Shown one piece after another: positions 27,201-34,489 of a stretch of 64,000 bases of DNA. A program made the translations under genes and the position numbers. The notes under the pieces are model-generated. The model did not search any database and was not told the DNA's origin. It saw nothing but the letters and a program-made list of their open reading frames with translations. The stretch's first letter is position 1, and every line of letters starts with the position of its first letter. This DNA comes from Sedimentisphaerales bacterium (GTDB lineage: Bacteria > Planctomycetota > Phycisphaerae > Sedimentisphaerales > SM23-30): contig JANQJS010000042.1 in the NCBI GenBank assembly GCA_028281535.1, forward strand, positions 30,758-94,757, given 5' to 3'.

Positions 27201-29673
27201 ACTCTCCTACATTGCTCGAGATTAGTTTAATATAATTTGTTCCACCTGGATTGAAATCAGCCAGAACGACAGGCGAAGTAGTAGTAAACCAACAATCGGG
27301 TGGTTCGGGCAATCCTCCTCCCCCTTCATCTGGAATGCAGCTGTCGACTAAATTTAATTCATCTGCATTACTATTTGAGGTAAAAATATTCCACAATGAT
27401 GGCGGTGCTGTTGATTGAATCACCAGATAATGTTCCATTCGAATGCTTATCTGCTGAATCACACCAGGAGGCAAATCAAACTGATATAAAGCAAACACAT
27501 TTTCTTCAATTGCTCCCAGCGCATCGCCCGGTTCCAAATCACCTGTATTGAATTGCGTCGTCGCAGTTGAACCGACAAAAGAAACTGTTGGACTTAATGT
27601 TTTCGAATAAGTCGTTGTAGCTAATTCAAGTGATGTTTGGGCATCGAAGAGAATTGGCGCATCTGTATCAACAGTCACGCCGCTGAGATTTCCTAGAGTG
27701 GTTGGATTATCGTCTTGGGTTGATAATAAATGTACCGGACCAAGACTGGTATAATTATCACAATCAATTCCCTGACATGCCTCAGCGAGAACAGAGACCT
27801 GGCCACAGCCATCACCGCCAAAACAATTTACTTGAGCGGTCAAATCAAATGGTTGGCCGACAAACTGATCAACTGAGACATTTGGCTCAGTAACCGACAC
27901 ACTTAATTCAGACACTTCTGCGGGTAAATTATCGATCGTTCTTTCTAAATTTATTTTACCCCAACCATACACGCCATCCCATCCTGGCGGTCCCAGATCA
28001 TCGGCATTTTCTTCTAGAACCTGCTTTACCTGGGCAGGCGATAATGTTGGATTTTCACTGAGAATGAGAGCTGCGGCACCTGCAACATGGGGGCAGGCCA
28101 TGGAGGTACCTACCGCTCGAATATAGCGATTACCATCAACGATAAATTGATCATCGAAGCATTGGTTAATGAGAAAGTAAAGACAAAGAAATGGATCATT
28201 CGCAACAAGTGTGCTAAAGGTTGAAACAATTTCAGGATAATTGGTGCCACCAACGGAATCGCCCCCAGGAGCGACCAAATCTAATTCTGCCCCACCATCT
28301 GAATAGGAGGCAATAAAATCTGCTTTGTCTAATGCACCTACGGCAATAACTTTGGATGCACATGCCGGGGAGACTAAATCGTTAGGCGTCCCATCATTTC
28401 CTGCGGCACAGACAACCACAACACCAGCATCCACTGCAGCGTTGACCGCTTGTGCCATGGGTTCTGAATCACAGGTGCCAGTGAACTGACCTTCCCCGAG
28501 ACTCATATTGATCACATCAGCACCATTGTCGACGCACCAATTGATGCCTAAAATCACATCAGAAGCGAAACCATTTCCGGTGGCATCCAGTACTTTGGCT
28601 GCCATCAGTTCGGCGTCAAAGGCAACGCCGCGATAATTAATGCCTTCAGATGCCACGATACCAGCAACATGCGTCCCATGAGAATTGTCATCAAATTGGA
28701 CGGTATCTCCCGTTGCGGCATCAAATTGAGCCACGACTTTGTTTTGCAAATCAGGATGATCGACATCAATGCCCGTATCAATAACACAGACTCGAACGCC
28801 ATTACCAGTGATGCCATTACTCCAAGAATAATCTGCGTTAATCTGATAGACGGAATCTTCCAATAACAGACTGACTTCTTTGTCTTCCTGGATATCTTTT
28901 AAATTTGGCAATTCGTTCAATGCCTGTAATTTTTCTTCGGGAATTTCCACGACCATGCAATTTTGTAATTTTCCATAATTATGAACGATTCGGCCGCCAT
29001 GTTTTTTGATAATATTTAAATAGTCCTGGTTGCGACGATTGATAATATTTCTGGCTAACTTTTTCGACAATTTTGGCGATTCATCAAAAGCCACAATCAT
29101 TCTTTTTTTTCCCTTTGGCACTCGGGTGGTTTTCTGTTTAAAGCGGCTTTTCGCTTTTTTCTTTGGTTGCGTCTGTGTAGATATTCCTAGAAGTCGATCT
29201 GAGATTATTTTCTCATCAGGATACCCTCTAAAAATCACTTTCCCTTTTTTATTAATCAATATCGCTGTAGGAATCCGTTTAATCTTATATTTACTGGCAA
29301 CAAATCCGTCATAATCCAGTAAAATATCGCAATCCAAATTATTCTGATTAGCAAAATCGTTTATTGTTTTTTCATCTTCGCGAATGGCGATAAAAATGAG
29401 TTGTAATTTATCATAGGCAAATTGAGATCGCAGCTGATCAAAAAGAATAAAATTGTCATTACAAGCTGGACACCAGGTTGCACCGAAAAAAAGTAATGTA
29501 GGCATGGTTGGTTTTTTCTGAATGGTTATGGGATGACCATTCAAATCAGGCAGCGTAAAGGTATAAGAATTGGCTCTAGAATCTTTTGCCTCTAAAGTCA
29601 GAACTGGTACGCACAAGTATAATAGGCATGCAATCAGGGATTTTACAACTATCTGGTTTTTGCAGTCAAACAT
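24208..29673 (-). CDS. Giant secreted thioredoxin–subtilisin fusion protease with duplicated module and C-terminal dockerin
   Basis: 1821 residues in one uninterrupted frame. Signal peptide about 1–29. A TlpA/AhpC-type thioredoxin domain covers about 33–165 with WCPAC (C68, C71) and cis-Pro P135. A basic linker (about 170–190) is followed by an inhibitor-I9-like propeptide (about 190–270). The S8 subtilase domain (about 275–585) has catalytic D299 (VIDTGID), H332 (HGTHVAG), oxyanion N426 and S524 (GTSMACPHVAG). A module of about 328 residues is repeated in tandem, from about residue 700 and again from about 1030, each with QFNTGDLEP and GGGGLPEPPDCW. Further beta-rich domains lead to a dockerin pair at about 1770–1821. 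It should be an exported, possibly scaffold-attached protease. Its promoter is at 29720–29748. Confidence 0.88.
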   Translation of the reverse strand: MFDCKNQIVVKSLIACLLYLCVPVLTLEAKDSRANSYTFTLPDLNGHPITIQKKPTMPTLLFFGATWCPACNDNFILFDQLRSQFAYDKLQLIFIAIREDEKTINDFANQNNLDCDILLDYDGFVASKYKIKRIPTAILINKKGKVIFRGYPDEKIISDRLLGISTQTQPKKKAKSRFKQKTTRVPKGKKRMIVAFDESPKLSKKLARNIINRRNQDYLNIIKKHGGRIVHNYGKLQNCMVVEIPEEKLQALNELPNLKDIQEDKEVSLLLEDSVYQINADYSWSNGITGNGVRVCVIDTGIDVDHPDLQNKVVAQFDAATGDTVQFDDNSHGTHVAGIVASEGINYRGVAFDAELMAAKVLDATGNGFASDVILGINWCVDNGADVINMSLGEGQFTGTCDSEPMAQAVNAAVDAGVVVVCAAGNDGTPNDLVSPACASKVIAVGALDKADFIASYSDGGAELDLVAPGGDSVGGTNYPEIVSTFSTLVANDPFLCLYFLINQCFDDQFIVDGNRYIRAVGTSMACPHVAGAAALILSENPTLSPAQVKQVLEENADDLGPPGWDGVYGWGKINLERTIDNLPAEVSELSVSVTEPNVSVDQFVGQPFDLTAQVNCFGGDGCGQVSVLAEACQGIDCDNYTSLGPVHLLSTQDDNPTTLGNLSGVTVDTDAPILFDAQTSLELATTTYSKTLSPTVSFVGSTATTQFNTGDLEPGDALGAIEENVFALYQFDLPPGVIQQISIRMEHYLVIQSTAPPSLWNIFTSNSNADELNLVDSCIPDEGGGGLPEPPDCWFTTTSPVVLADFNPGGTNYIKLISSNVGEFDWLTFNDIEVIVDYQINPANDDQFAYTMQMDLSSINSEFEVTSARLNLELTQSSPGCEADLFLIDNAMQSSDSPQTLHEPGDPNYTNLLNPVKSFSCQSNGQVSLNLKAAVEDALQTNQDKITFQIRERNNDQQFQVNASGNTNAPTLTISQKDNTQQAVPINPNDPNLPMDQLLIPAYDTKAIRDISSNSFTKLDSPASVEVGSPVALQFNTGDLEPQDAIGAIEQDVFSIYSFELPPGVVSQISIRMEHYLVIQSTAPSSGWFIYTSDQIGSENNLIGDCIPGEGGGGLPEPPDCWWTSQNPAVLSDLNPGGTSYIKLLSHDVGVFDWLTFNDIEVIVDYQIDPNNDEVSRYYLKFDISSLTPDAEIDSALLNLTVTNTDPEAVAEVQLVDSNYESLTGALTIYDADPASYSNLINPIKTFSANTAGKKQNNVRAALEDAVESGEDYIAFLINEQFENQLFTIDGSNGANPPELEIFLKSQFNSGTAQWKVNPSSDGTYSIRLTASGTTMVDDKSDTIVIQVIDPNKPVINNIDCMINSNWVDCQAAGFGDTIQQIRVDATDPQQVPGINIKLENIPDNQTWINASASHVGGSTFTYPANLIIQDSGDWQLTVTATDVDSNQATQDLTWLVPWGTLTSTLVSPVSNINVPKGESFMVTTQVECQSGECDDVQASLLLNDPVELIYDDGGAEDFGDIGSSTGFIAVRVTPESYPAKLDIARFFIWDETTYPFELHVWDDSGISGSPGSDLMTPMVVDPVAPSTAENINWFDIELAEQNIIINSGDVYIGWRQIGSDKNQVGFDTNSTNYQRTWGYLPGLGGWFNLYELHLTCLVFPILCDSLPNINGNIMIRGITSTPNVFSGTLPESPINTPLYSHQMHPVTCPDMNPTETCQQVFEVFAVGAVSEKTKIEGLYQSATSFDHTNTLNVTIMSALSACQSANLDGIGRVDIRDFAIISSEWLENSGSLQTDLNSDQAVNLGDLELFSQYWLAICP

Positions 29674-29681
29674 CTATACCT

Positions 29682-29697
29682 CTTTCCACGTGGAACA
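29682..29697. promoter_or_regulatory. parS-like palindrome in the protease leader
   Basis: The 12-base perfect palindrome TTCCACGTGGAA (29684–29695) matches the parS site known from Pseudomonas (TGTTCCACGTGGAACA) at 14 of 16 positions over 29682–29697. It lies in the predicted 5' untranslated region of the protease gene, so it could instead be an operator. Confidence 0.4.
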
Positions 29698-29719
29698 CTC
29701 ACTACACTGTCGGTACACT

Positions 29720-29748
29720 ATTATACCTAATTTCCAGCGAAATGACCA
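29720..29748 (-). promoter_or_regulatory. Promoter of the giant protease gene
   Basis: On the minus strand TGGTCA (29743–29748) and a perfect TATAAT (29720–29725) are separated by 17 bases. The leader is about 40 bases with AAAGAGG before the ATG. Confidence 0.65.
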
Positions 29749-29754
29749 GTTTCG

Positions 29755-29783
29755 TTGACATATTTATCTGTCTAAGATATAGT
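29755..29783 (+). promoter_or_regulatory. Consensus promoter of the MalY/PatB–TilS run
   Basis: TTGACA (29755–29760) and TATAGT (29778–29783) are separated by 17 bases. Transcription should start near 29790, only about 17 bases before the ATT start codon at 29807. It lies back to back with the protease promoter. Confidence 0.8.
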
Positions 29784-29806
29784 TATCGTTTTGAAAGGAC
29801 ATAACG

Positions 29807-30952
29807 ATTCAGTACGATTTTGACACAATTATTGACCGTAGCAATACCGGAAGCGAGAAGTGGGAAAAATATGCCGGGAAGGATATTTTACCGATGTGGG
29901 TGGCTGACATGGATTTCGCCTCACCGCCAGAAGTTTTAGCGGCATTACGTGATCATGTTGACCATGGGGTTTTCGGCTATCAGGATTCGCCTACACCAGA
30001 ATTGGTTTCGGTCGCTCTGGAAATGTTGCAAAAACGATACAATTGGCAAGTAGAAGAAGAGTGGCTCGTCTGGCTTCCTGGGCTGGTGTGCGGATTGAAT
30101 GTTACGTGCCGCACGATTGGTAAGCAAGAAGATGAGGTGGCGACATTTACGCCTATTTACCCTCCCTTTTTAACGGCCCCGCATTTTTCAGATCGCAAAT
30201 TAGTAACTATCCCACTGATTGAAAACAATCAAGAATGGACCATTGATTTTGATGCCTTTGAACAATCGATTACCGAGAAAACAAAACTACTGCTTTTATG
30301 CAATCCACATAATCCAGTGGGACGCTTGTTTCGTGAAGATGAACTGAAGCGAGTTTGTGAGATTTGCTTACAACATGATATCGTTATCTGCTCAGACGAA
30401 ATTCATTGCGATCTGGTATTGGATGACATTCCACATAAACCAACAGCATCTTTAGATGCCAACATCGCCAATAATTCCATTACATTAATGGCACCTAGCA
30501 AAACGTATAACATTCCAGGTTTGGGATGCTCCTTTGCGATTATCCCCAATTTGAAACTACGTAAACGTTTTTTACGGACACGCCGCGGCATCGTCCCCTG
30601 GGTTAACACACTTGGCTATACGGCCTGCAAGGCGGCTTTTGAGCATGGAGAGCCATGGCGAAAAGAATTGATTGCATACCTACAAAAGAATCGCGACACC
30701 GTCGAATCATTTACCAAAAAACATCTTTCCCCCATCACGGTCAATCATGTTGAGGCAACCTACCTCGCCTGGTTTGATGTTCGCAGCTTGAAACTAAATA
30801 ATGCAGAAGAACATTTTGAAAACTTTGGCGTGGGACTATCAGATGGCAAATGGTTTCAGGGAAATGGATTTGTTCGTTTGAATTTTGGATGTCCACACTC
30901 AATGCTTCTTGAAGGTTTAGAAAGAATCAAAAAAGCAGTAGAGGCTGTTTAA
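29807..30952 (+). CDS. MalY/PatB-family PLP-dependent C–S lyase/aminotransferase with probable ATT start
   Basis: A 381-residue fold-type I PLP enzyme of the MalY/PatB (cystathionine beta-lyase-like) group. Recognisable parts are LPMWVADMDFASPPEV, the CNPHNPVGR segment, SDEIHCDLV and the PLP lysine K232 in MAPSKTYNIPG. The first ATG (29894) would cut off about 29 conserved residues (DFDTIIDRSNTGSEKW region). In-frame codons upstream include no ATG, GTG, TTG or CTG before the stop at 29792. AAAGGA (29794–29799) lies 7 bases before ATT at 29807, and the promoter places the mRNA start near 29790. I therefore choose ATT. It probably cleaves C–S bonds of cystathionine or cysteine. The GNAT gene overlaps its stop by one base. 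Confidence 0.88.
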   Translation: MQYDFDTIIDRSNTGSEKWEKYAGKDILPMWVADMDFASPPEVLAALRDHVDHGVFGYQDSPTPELVSVALEMLQKRYNWQVEEEWLVWLPGLVCGLNVTCRTIGKQEDEVATFTPIYPPFLTAPHFSDRKLVTIPLIENNQEWTIDFDAFEQSITEKTKLLLLCNPHNPVGRLFREDELKRVCEICLQHDIVICSDEIHCDLVLDDIPHKPTASLDANIANNSITLMAPSKTYNIPGLGCSFAIIPNLKLRKRFLRTRRGIVPWVNTLGYTACKAAFEHGEPWRKELIAYLQKNRDTVESFTKKHLSPITVNHVEATYLAWFDVRSLKLNNAEEHFENFGVGLSDGKWFQGNGFVRLNFGCPHSMLLEGLERIKKAVEAV

Positions 30953-31434
30953 TGAGTTTTTTTATTCGACAAGCTACATTATATGATTGCGATTTAATAT
31001 CAAAGCTAACACGTGAAGCTTTTCACGACGTCGCGGATTCATTGGGAATTAGCAAAGAAAATTACCCGAAACATAATGCCTACTGTGAACCAAATTGGAT
31101 CTTAGAGGCACTTAACAAGAATATAAACTATTATCTTCTGGAAACAACAACAAAGACACTAGGATATTTAGCATCAAAATTGATCGGTAATACCATGAGT
31201 CTGGAAACCATCGGTGTTTTACCGAACTATCGCAAGCAAGGCTATGGCCAATTAATGATGAACCATATTGAAACACTCTCCAGACGAAATAATTGTAAAA
31301 ACTTGACGCTACGTGTCAATGACTCCAGAACGCAATTAAAAAACTGGTATATCAAACAAGGTTTTATTGAAAATGGCGAAGTAAATATACCCAACTTTAA
31401 TTTTAAAGTAAGATTAATGTATAAGAATTTTTAA
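30952..31434 (+). CDS. GNAT-family N-acetyltransferase
   Basis: A 160-residue cytoplasmic acetyltransferase. Motif A is seen as LETIGVLPNYRKQGYGQLMM, with the RKQGYG acetyl-CoA pyrophosphate loop, and motif B as NLTLRVNDSRTQLKNWYIKQGF. The start overlaps the MalY/PatB stop (TAATG), which indicates translational coupling. Acceptor substrate unknown. The C-terminus (FKVRLMYKNF) is in the usual place for the family. Confidence 0.85.
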   Translation: MSFFIRQATLYDCDLISKLTREAFHDVADSLGISKENYPKHNAYCEPNWILEALNKNINYYLLETTTKTLGYLASKLIGNTMSLETIGVLPNYRKQGYGQLMMNHIETLSRRNNCKNLTLRVNDSRTQLKNWYIKQGFIENGEVNIPNFNFKVRLMYKNF

Positions 31435-31492
31435 CAATTTTATTTCATGCAACACAAACGTATGCATGATTGCAGATGAGTAAACATAGATA

Positions 31493-32404
31493 ATGAAAAT
31501 AGCAATTGTAGGAACAGGTGCTTTAGGTGGATTTTATGGGGGCCTGCTTGCTCGCCATGATTATGATGTGCATTTTTTGATGCGTCGTGATTATGATCTG
31601 GTCAAAGAACATGGTTTAAAAATGAAGTCACCTTTAGGGGATTTTCATTTACCGAAAGTACAATGTTATAATGATCCAAAAGATATTGGCCCCGTTGACA
31701 TAGCATTTGTGGGATTGAAAACCACATCAAATGACAGTTACAAGGCTTTACTATCTCCTCTTATGGGCTCTAAGAGTAAAGTTTTGACGGCACAAAATGG
31801 CCTTGGAAACGAAGAACAACTTGCCGAACTATTCGGAAAAGAACATGTGGCAGGTGGCCTGGCTTTTTTATGTTCGAATCGTCTTGACGATGGCACCATT
31901 CATCATTTAGATTATGGCCATATTCACATAGGAAATTTCGAAAGGGGCAGCGATGACGCACTCATTCTTTTTGGCCAGCTACTGAATAACTGTGGCGTAG
32001 AGTGCAAAGTGGTTGAAACCCTTGCTGAAGCACGCTGGAAGAAATTGATGTGGAATGTCCCCTTCAATGGACTTTCTACGCTACATAATATCACCGTGGA
32101 CAAAATCATGGTTAGTAGTCGATTGCGGAATCTTTCCTGGGCACTTATGAAAGAGCTGCAAGATGCTGCTGCCAGCATTGAGATTTCAATTCGTGATGAC
32201 TTTCTAGAATTAATGATGGCATACACAGAAAAAATGGAGCCCTATTACACCTCGATGCATCTCGATGCCATGGATCAGCGTCCACTCGAAATTGAATCAA
32301 TCATTGGGACTCCGTTAAGACTTGGTCAAGAACATGGTTTACCCATGCCGGAAACGAAACATCTCTACGAGGGACTAAAAACGTCTTATCCAGCGTTAGT
32401 TTAA
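31493..32404 (+). CDS. panE: 2-dehydropantoate 2-reductase (ketopantoate reductase family)
   Basis: A 303-residue NADPH-dependent reductase that turns 2-dehydropantoate into pantoate on the way to coenzyme A. The nucleotide-binding loop is IAIVGTGALGGFYGGLLA at the very N-terminus. The family motif LTAQNGLGNEEQL and the catalytic region ARWKKLMWNVPFNGLSTL (with the conserved Lys) are present. Length is standard. Many homologues reduce other 2-oxo acids, so the exact substrate is moderately sure. It is 58 bases after the GNAT gene and 2 bases before tilS. Confidence 0.85.
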   Translation: MKIAIVGTGALGGFYGGLLARHDYDVHFLMRRDYDLVKEHGLKMKSPLGDFHLPKVQCYNDPKDIGPVDIAFVGLKTTSNDSYKALLSPLMGSKSKVLTAQNGLGNEEQLAELFGKEHVAGGLAFLCSNRLDDGTIHHLDYGHIHIGNFERGSDDALILFGQLLNNCGVECKVVETLAEARWKKLMWNVPFNGLSTLHNITVDKIMVSSRLRNLSWALMKELQDAAASIEISIRDDFLELMMAYTEKMEPYYTSMHLDAMDQRPLEIESIIGTPLRLGQEHGLPMPETKHLYEGLKTSYPALV

Positions 32405-32406
32405 TC

Positions 32407-33909
32407 ATGCCAGAACCATTACCCACATCCGGTTTATTAACATCTGTTCGTGAACAAATTGAAGCGAACGACATGGTCGCCCCTAACGAGCGATGGCTAT
32501 TAGCGGTATCTGGCGGCATGGATTCTATGGCGATGCTTCATGCACTCATCATGTTAAAAGAGCATTCAGGACTGCCTGCTGACTTACATGTCGCTCATTT
32601 AAATCACCAATTAAGAGCAGAAGAAAGTGAGCAAGATGCTGAGTTTGTACGCTTGGCCGCAGAGACATTAAAGACACCCATTTCTGTTGAAACAAAAGAT
32701 ATTGAATCCATTGCAAAAAAAGATGGCAAGTCCCTTGAGACTTGCGCACGCGATGAGCGTTATCATTTTTTAGTCAAAACAGCCAAGGAATTCCATTGCC
32801 ATAAAATTGTCACAGCCCACAATGCAGATGATCAAACAGAAACGATTCTCTATCGCATCTTACGCGGAACCGGACTTCGTGGATTGTCAGGTATCCCAGC
32901 TAAACGGCGATCATCTCAAGAAGATGATTGTCAGATTGAATTAATTCGCCCGCTTCTTACTACGAGTCGCGAGACCATTGAACAATTTGTTCAAATGCAC
33001 CAAATTTCTTTTCGCAATGACAGTTCCAATGAAGAAACAACCTTTACACGTAATCGCATTCGGCATAGCTTACTCCCTTTGATTAAGGAGCAGTTTAACC
33101 CAAATATTTTCAGTGCGATTCAACAACTTGGCAACATCGCTCAGTGGCAAAATGAGTTATTACATTCAGATATTCACCAACTCATCAACGATGTCATTAT
33201 CACTAAGACTTCGTACAGGATCGAGTTGAGTTGCGACCTACTTAGAAAAACCGCTCTAATCCAACAAGCAGAACTACTCCATGAGGCATTGAAAATAATC
33301 CAACAGCCGCTTCAACATATTGGCTACAAACAGATCAAGACTTTGCTGGATTTGGTAAATGAACCTAATGTAACGAAAATCATTCAACTGCCTGATTCTT
33401 TGCAAGCTGAATTCAAAAATGATATCCTTTCTTTGAACAATCGCTCCTTAGCCCCAACTATTTTGTCTCAACCATTTAATATCGCGATTAATATAAATGG
33501 GACGACGGATTTATCTAGTACGAACATACACCTTTGGACCAACCATCATTTAAATCAAGCTAGATCAATTGAAATCAATGAAATATCTGGCAATCAAGCG
33601 TCTTTTAACGTGTTCTTAAAAACTAAGAACCGGTTGGAAGAATGGATTGACGCTGATTCGATTTCAGGTCCTCTTCTCTTAAGGTCCTTTCATGAAGGTG
33701 ATCGATTTAGCCCACTCGGTCTTCAAGGAGACAAAAAACTTGGGGATCATTTCACCGACTGTAAATGGCCCAATACCTCACGACATCATGCAGGACTTTT
33801 ATGTGACAACAATGGCATCATTGCCATTTTGGGAGACCGCATTTCAAATCACGTTAAAATTAGAACTGACACATCAAAAGTCTATTCGATAAAAGTTCAC
33901 TCTGATTAG
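32407..33909 (+). CDS. tilS: tRNA(Ile)-lysidine synthetase
   Basis: A 500-residue ATP-dependent enzyme that adds lysine to C34 of tRNA-Ile(CAU), changing its identity from Met to Ile. The PP-loop is LLAVSGGMDSMAML (residues about 31–44). The family regions VAHLNHQLRAEESEQDAEFV, TAHNADDQTETILYRILRGTGL and RNDSSNEETTFTRNRIRH all follow. The C-terminal TilS domain (about residues 415–495, LLLRSFHEGDRFSPLGL) is present. It begins 2 bases after panE. This is a housekeeping gene expected once per genome. Confidence 0.95.
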   Translation: MPEPLPTSGLLTSVREQIEANDMVAPNERWLLAVSGGMDSMAMLHALIMLKEHSGLPADLHVAHLNHQLRAEESEQDAEFVRLAAETLKTPISVETKDIESIAKKDGKSLETCARDERYHFLVKTAKEFHCHKIVTAHNADDQTETILYRILRGTGLRGLSGIPAKRRSSQEDDCQIELIRPLLTTSRETIEQFVQMHQISFRNDSSNEETTFTRNRIRHSLLPLIKEQFNPNIFSAIQQLGNIAQWQNELLHSDIHQLINDVIITKTSYRIELSCDLLRKTALIQQAELLHEALKIIQQPLQHIGYKQIKTLLDLVNEPNVTKIIQLPDSLQAEFKNDILSLNNRSLAPTILSQPFNIAININGTTDLSSTNIHLWTNHHLNQARSIEINEISGNQASFNVFLKTKNRLEEWIDADSISGPLLLRSFHEGDRFSPLGLQGDKKLGDHFTDCKWPNTSRHHAGLLCDNNGIIAILGDRISNHVKIRTDTSKVYSIKVHSD

Positions 33910-33922
33910 ATAGGATTACACT

Positions 33923-34489
33923 ATGTTTAAATATTTTTATTATTTATTTACTGGATCACTAATCATTTTATTGACATCATGCAATACAGACACAGTCAAT
34001 AGAAAATCAAACAATAAAACTAATGAAACTATATATAAATACAATACCCCAGTTTATTACAATCAAGATACGCCCGAATCGGTTTTGAAGAATTACTTCA
34101 TTGCTATAATGTATAATGACGTTGAAAAACTAAAAGAAGTTATTGTACCACACCCTAACTATGAGATTCTACTTATAAAACATACGCAACCAATAGATAC
34201 AATGCAAGAAAGAGCTGTTTTCCACAAGCATCTTAGCGAAATGACAACCAGAACATTAAACTTAGGGGATAGTCTTAAACTACCAAACGGTAAAATACTT
34301 GACATTGGCTCAAGTCATGTTAATGGTAACAGCCAAATGCTTTTGCCTTCAACCCCAGCGACAGGTGTATCTCCATTACCTATACGTATTATCAATCTTA
34401 ATGGACAATGGAAAGTAGATGCAGCTCCATTTATTGCTGCCCGCTTAACCGCTCAGGCGTCTCGGCAAGAACTGTCGGAGGATAAGTAG
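33923..34489 (+). CDS. Putative lipoprotein, function unknown
   Basis: A 188-residue protein with an N-terminal lipoprotein signal: hydrophobic segment FTGSLIILLTSC with lipobox LTSC at about residues 16–19. The mature part has one compact domain (about residues 45–175) that begins TPESVLKNYFIAIMYND and resembles small NTF2-like or DUF4878-like lipoprotein domains, but I do not claim a family. It is 13 bases after tilS and ends the run. Its last 59 bases overlap the 3' end of the SGNH hydrolase gene on the other strand. Confidence 0.65.
   Translation: MFKYFYYLFTGSLIILLTSCNTDTVNRKSNNKTNETIYKYNTPVYYNQDTPESVLKNYFIAIMYNDVEKLKEVIVPHPNYEILLIKHTQPIDTMQERAVFHKHLSEMTTRTLNLGDSLKLPNGKILDIGSSHVNGNSQMLLPSTPATGVSPLPIRIINLNGQWKVDAAPFIAARLTAQASRQELSEDK

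Noticed and set aside
24208..29673. Fusion produced by a missing stop or frameshift between a thioredoxin gene and a protease gene
   Set aside because: The frame is continuous, the linker is a normal basic linker, no internal ribosome site or second signal peptide precedes the protease part, and the propeptide follows directly.
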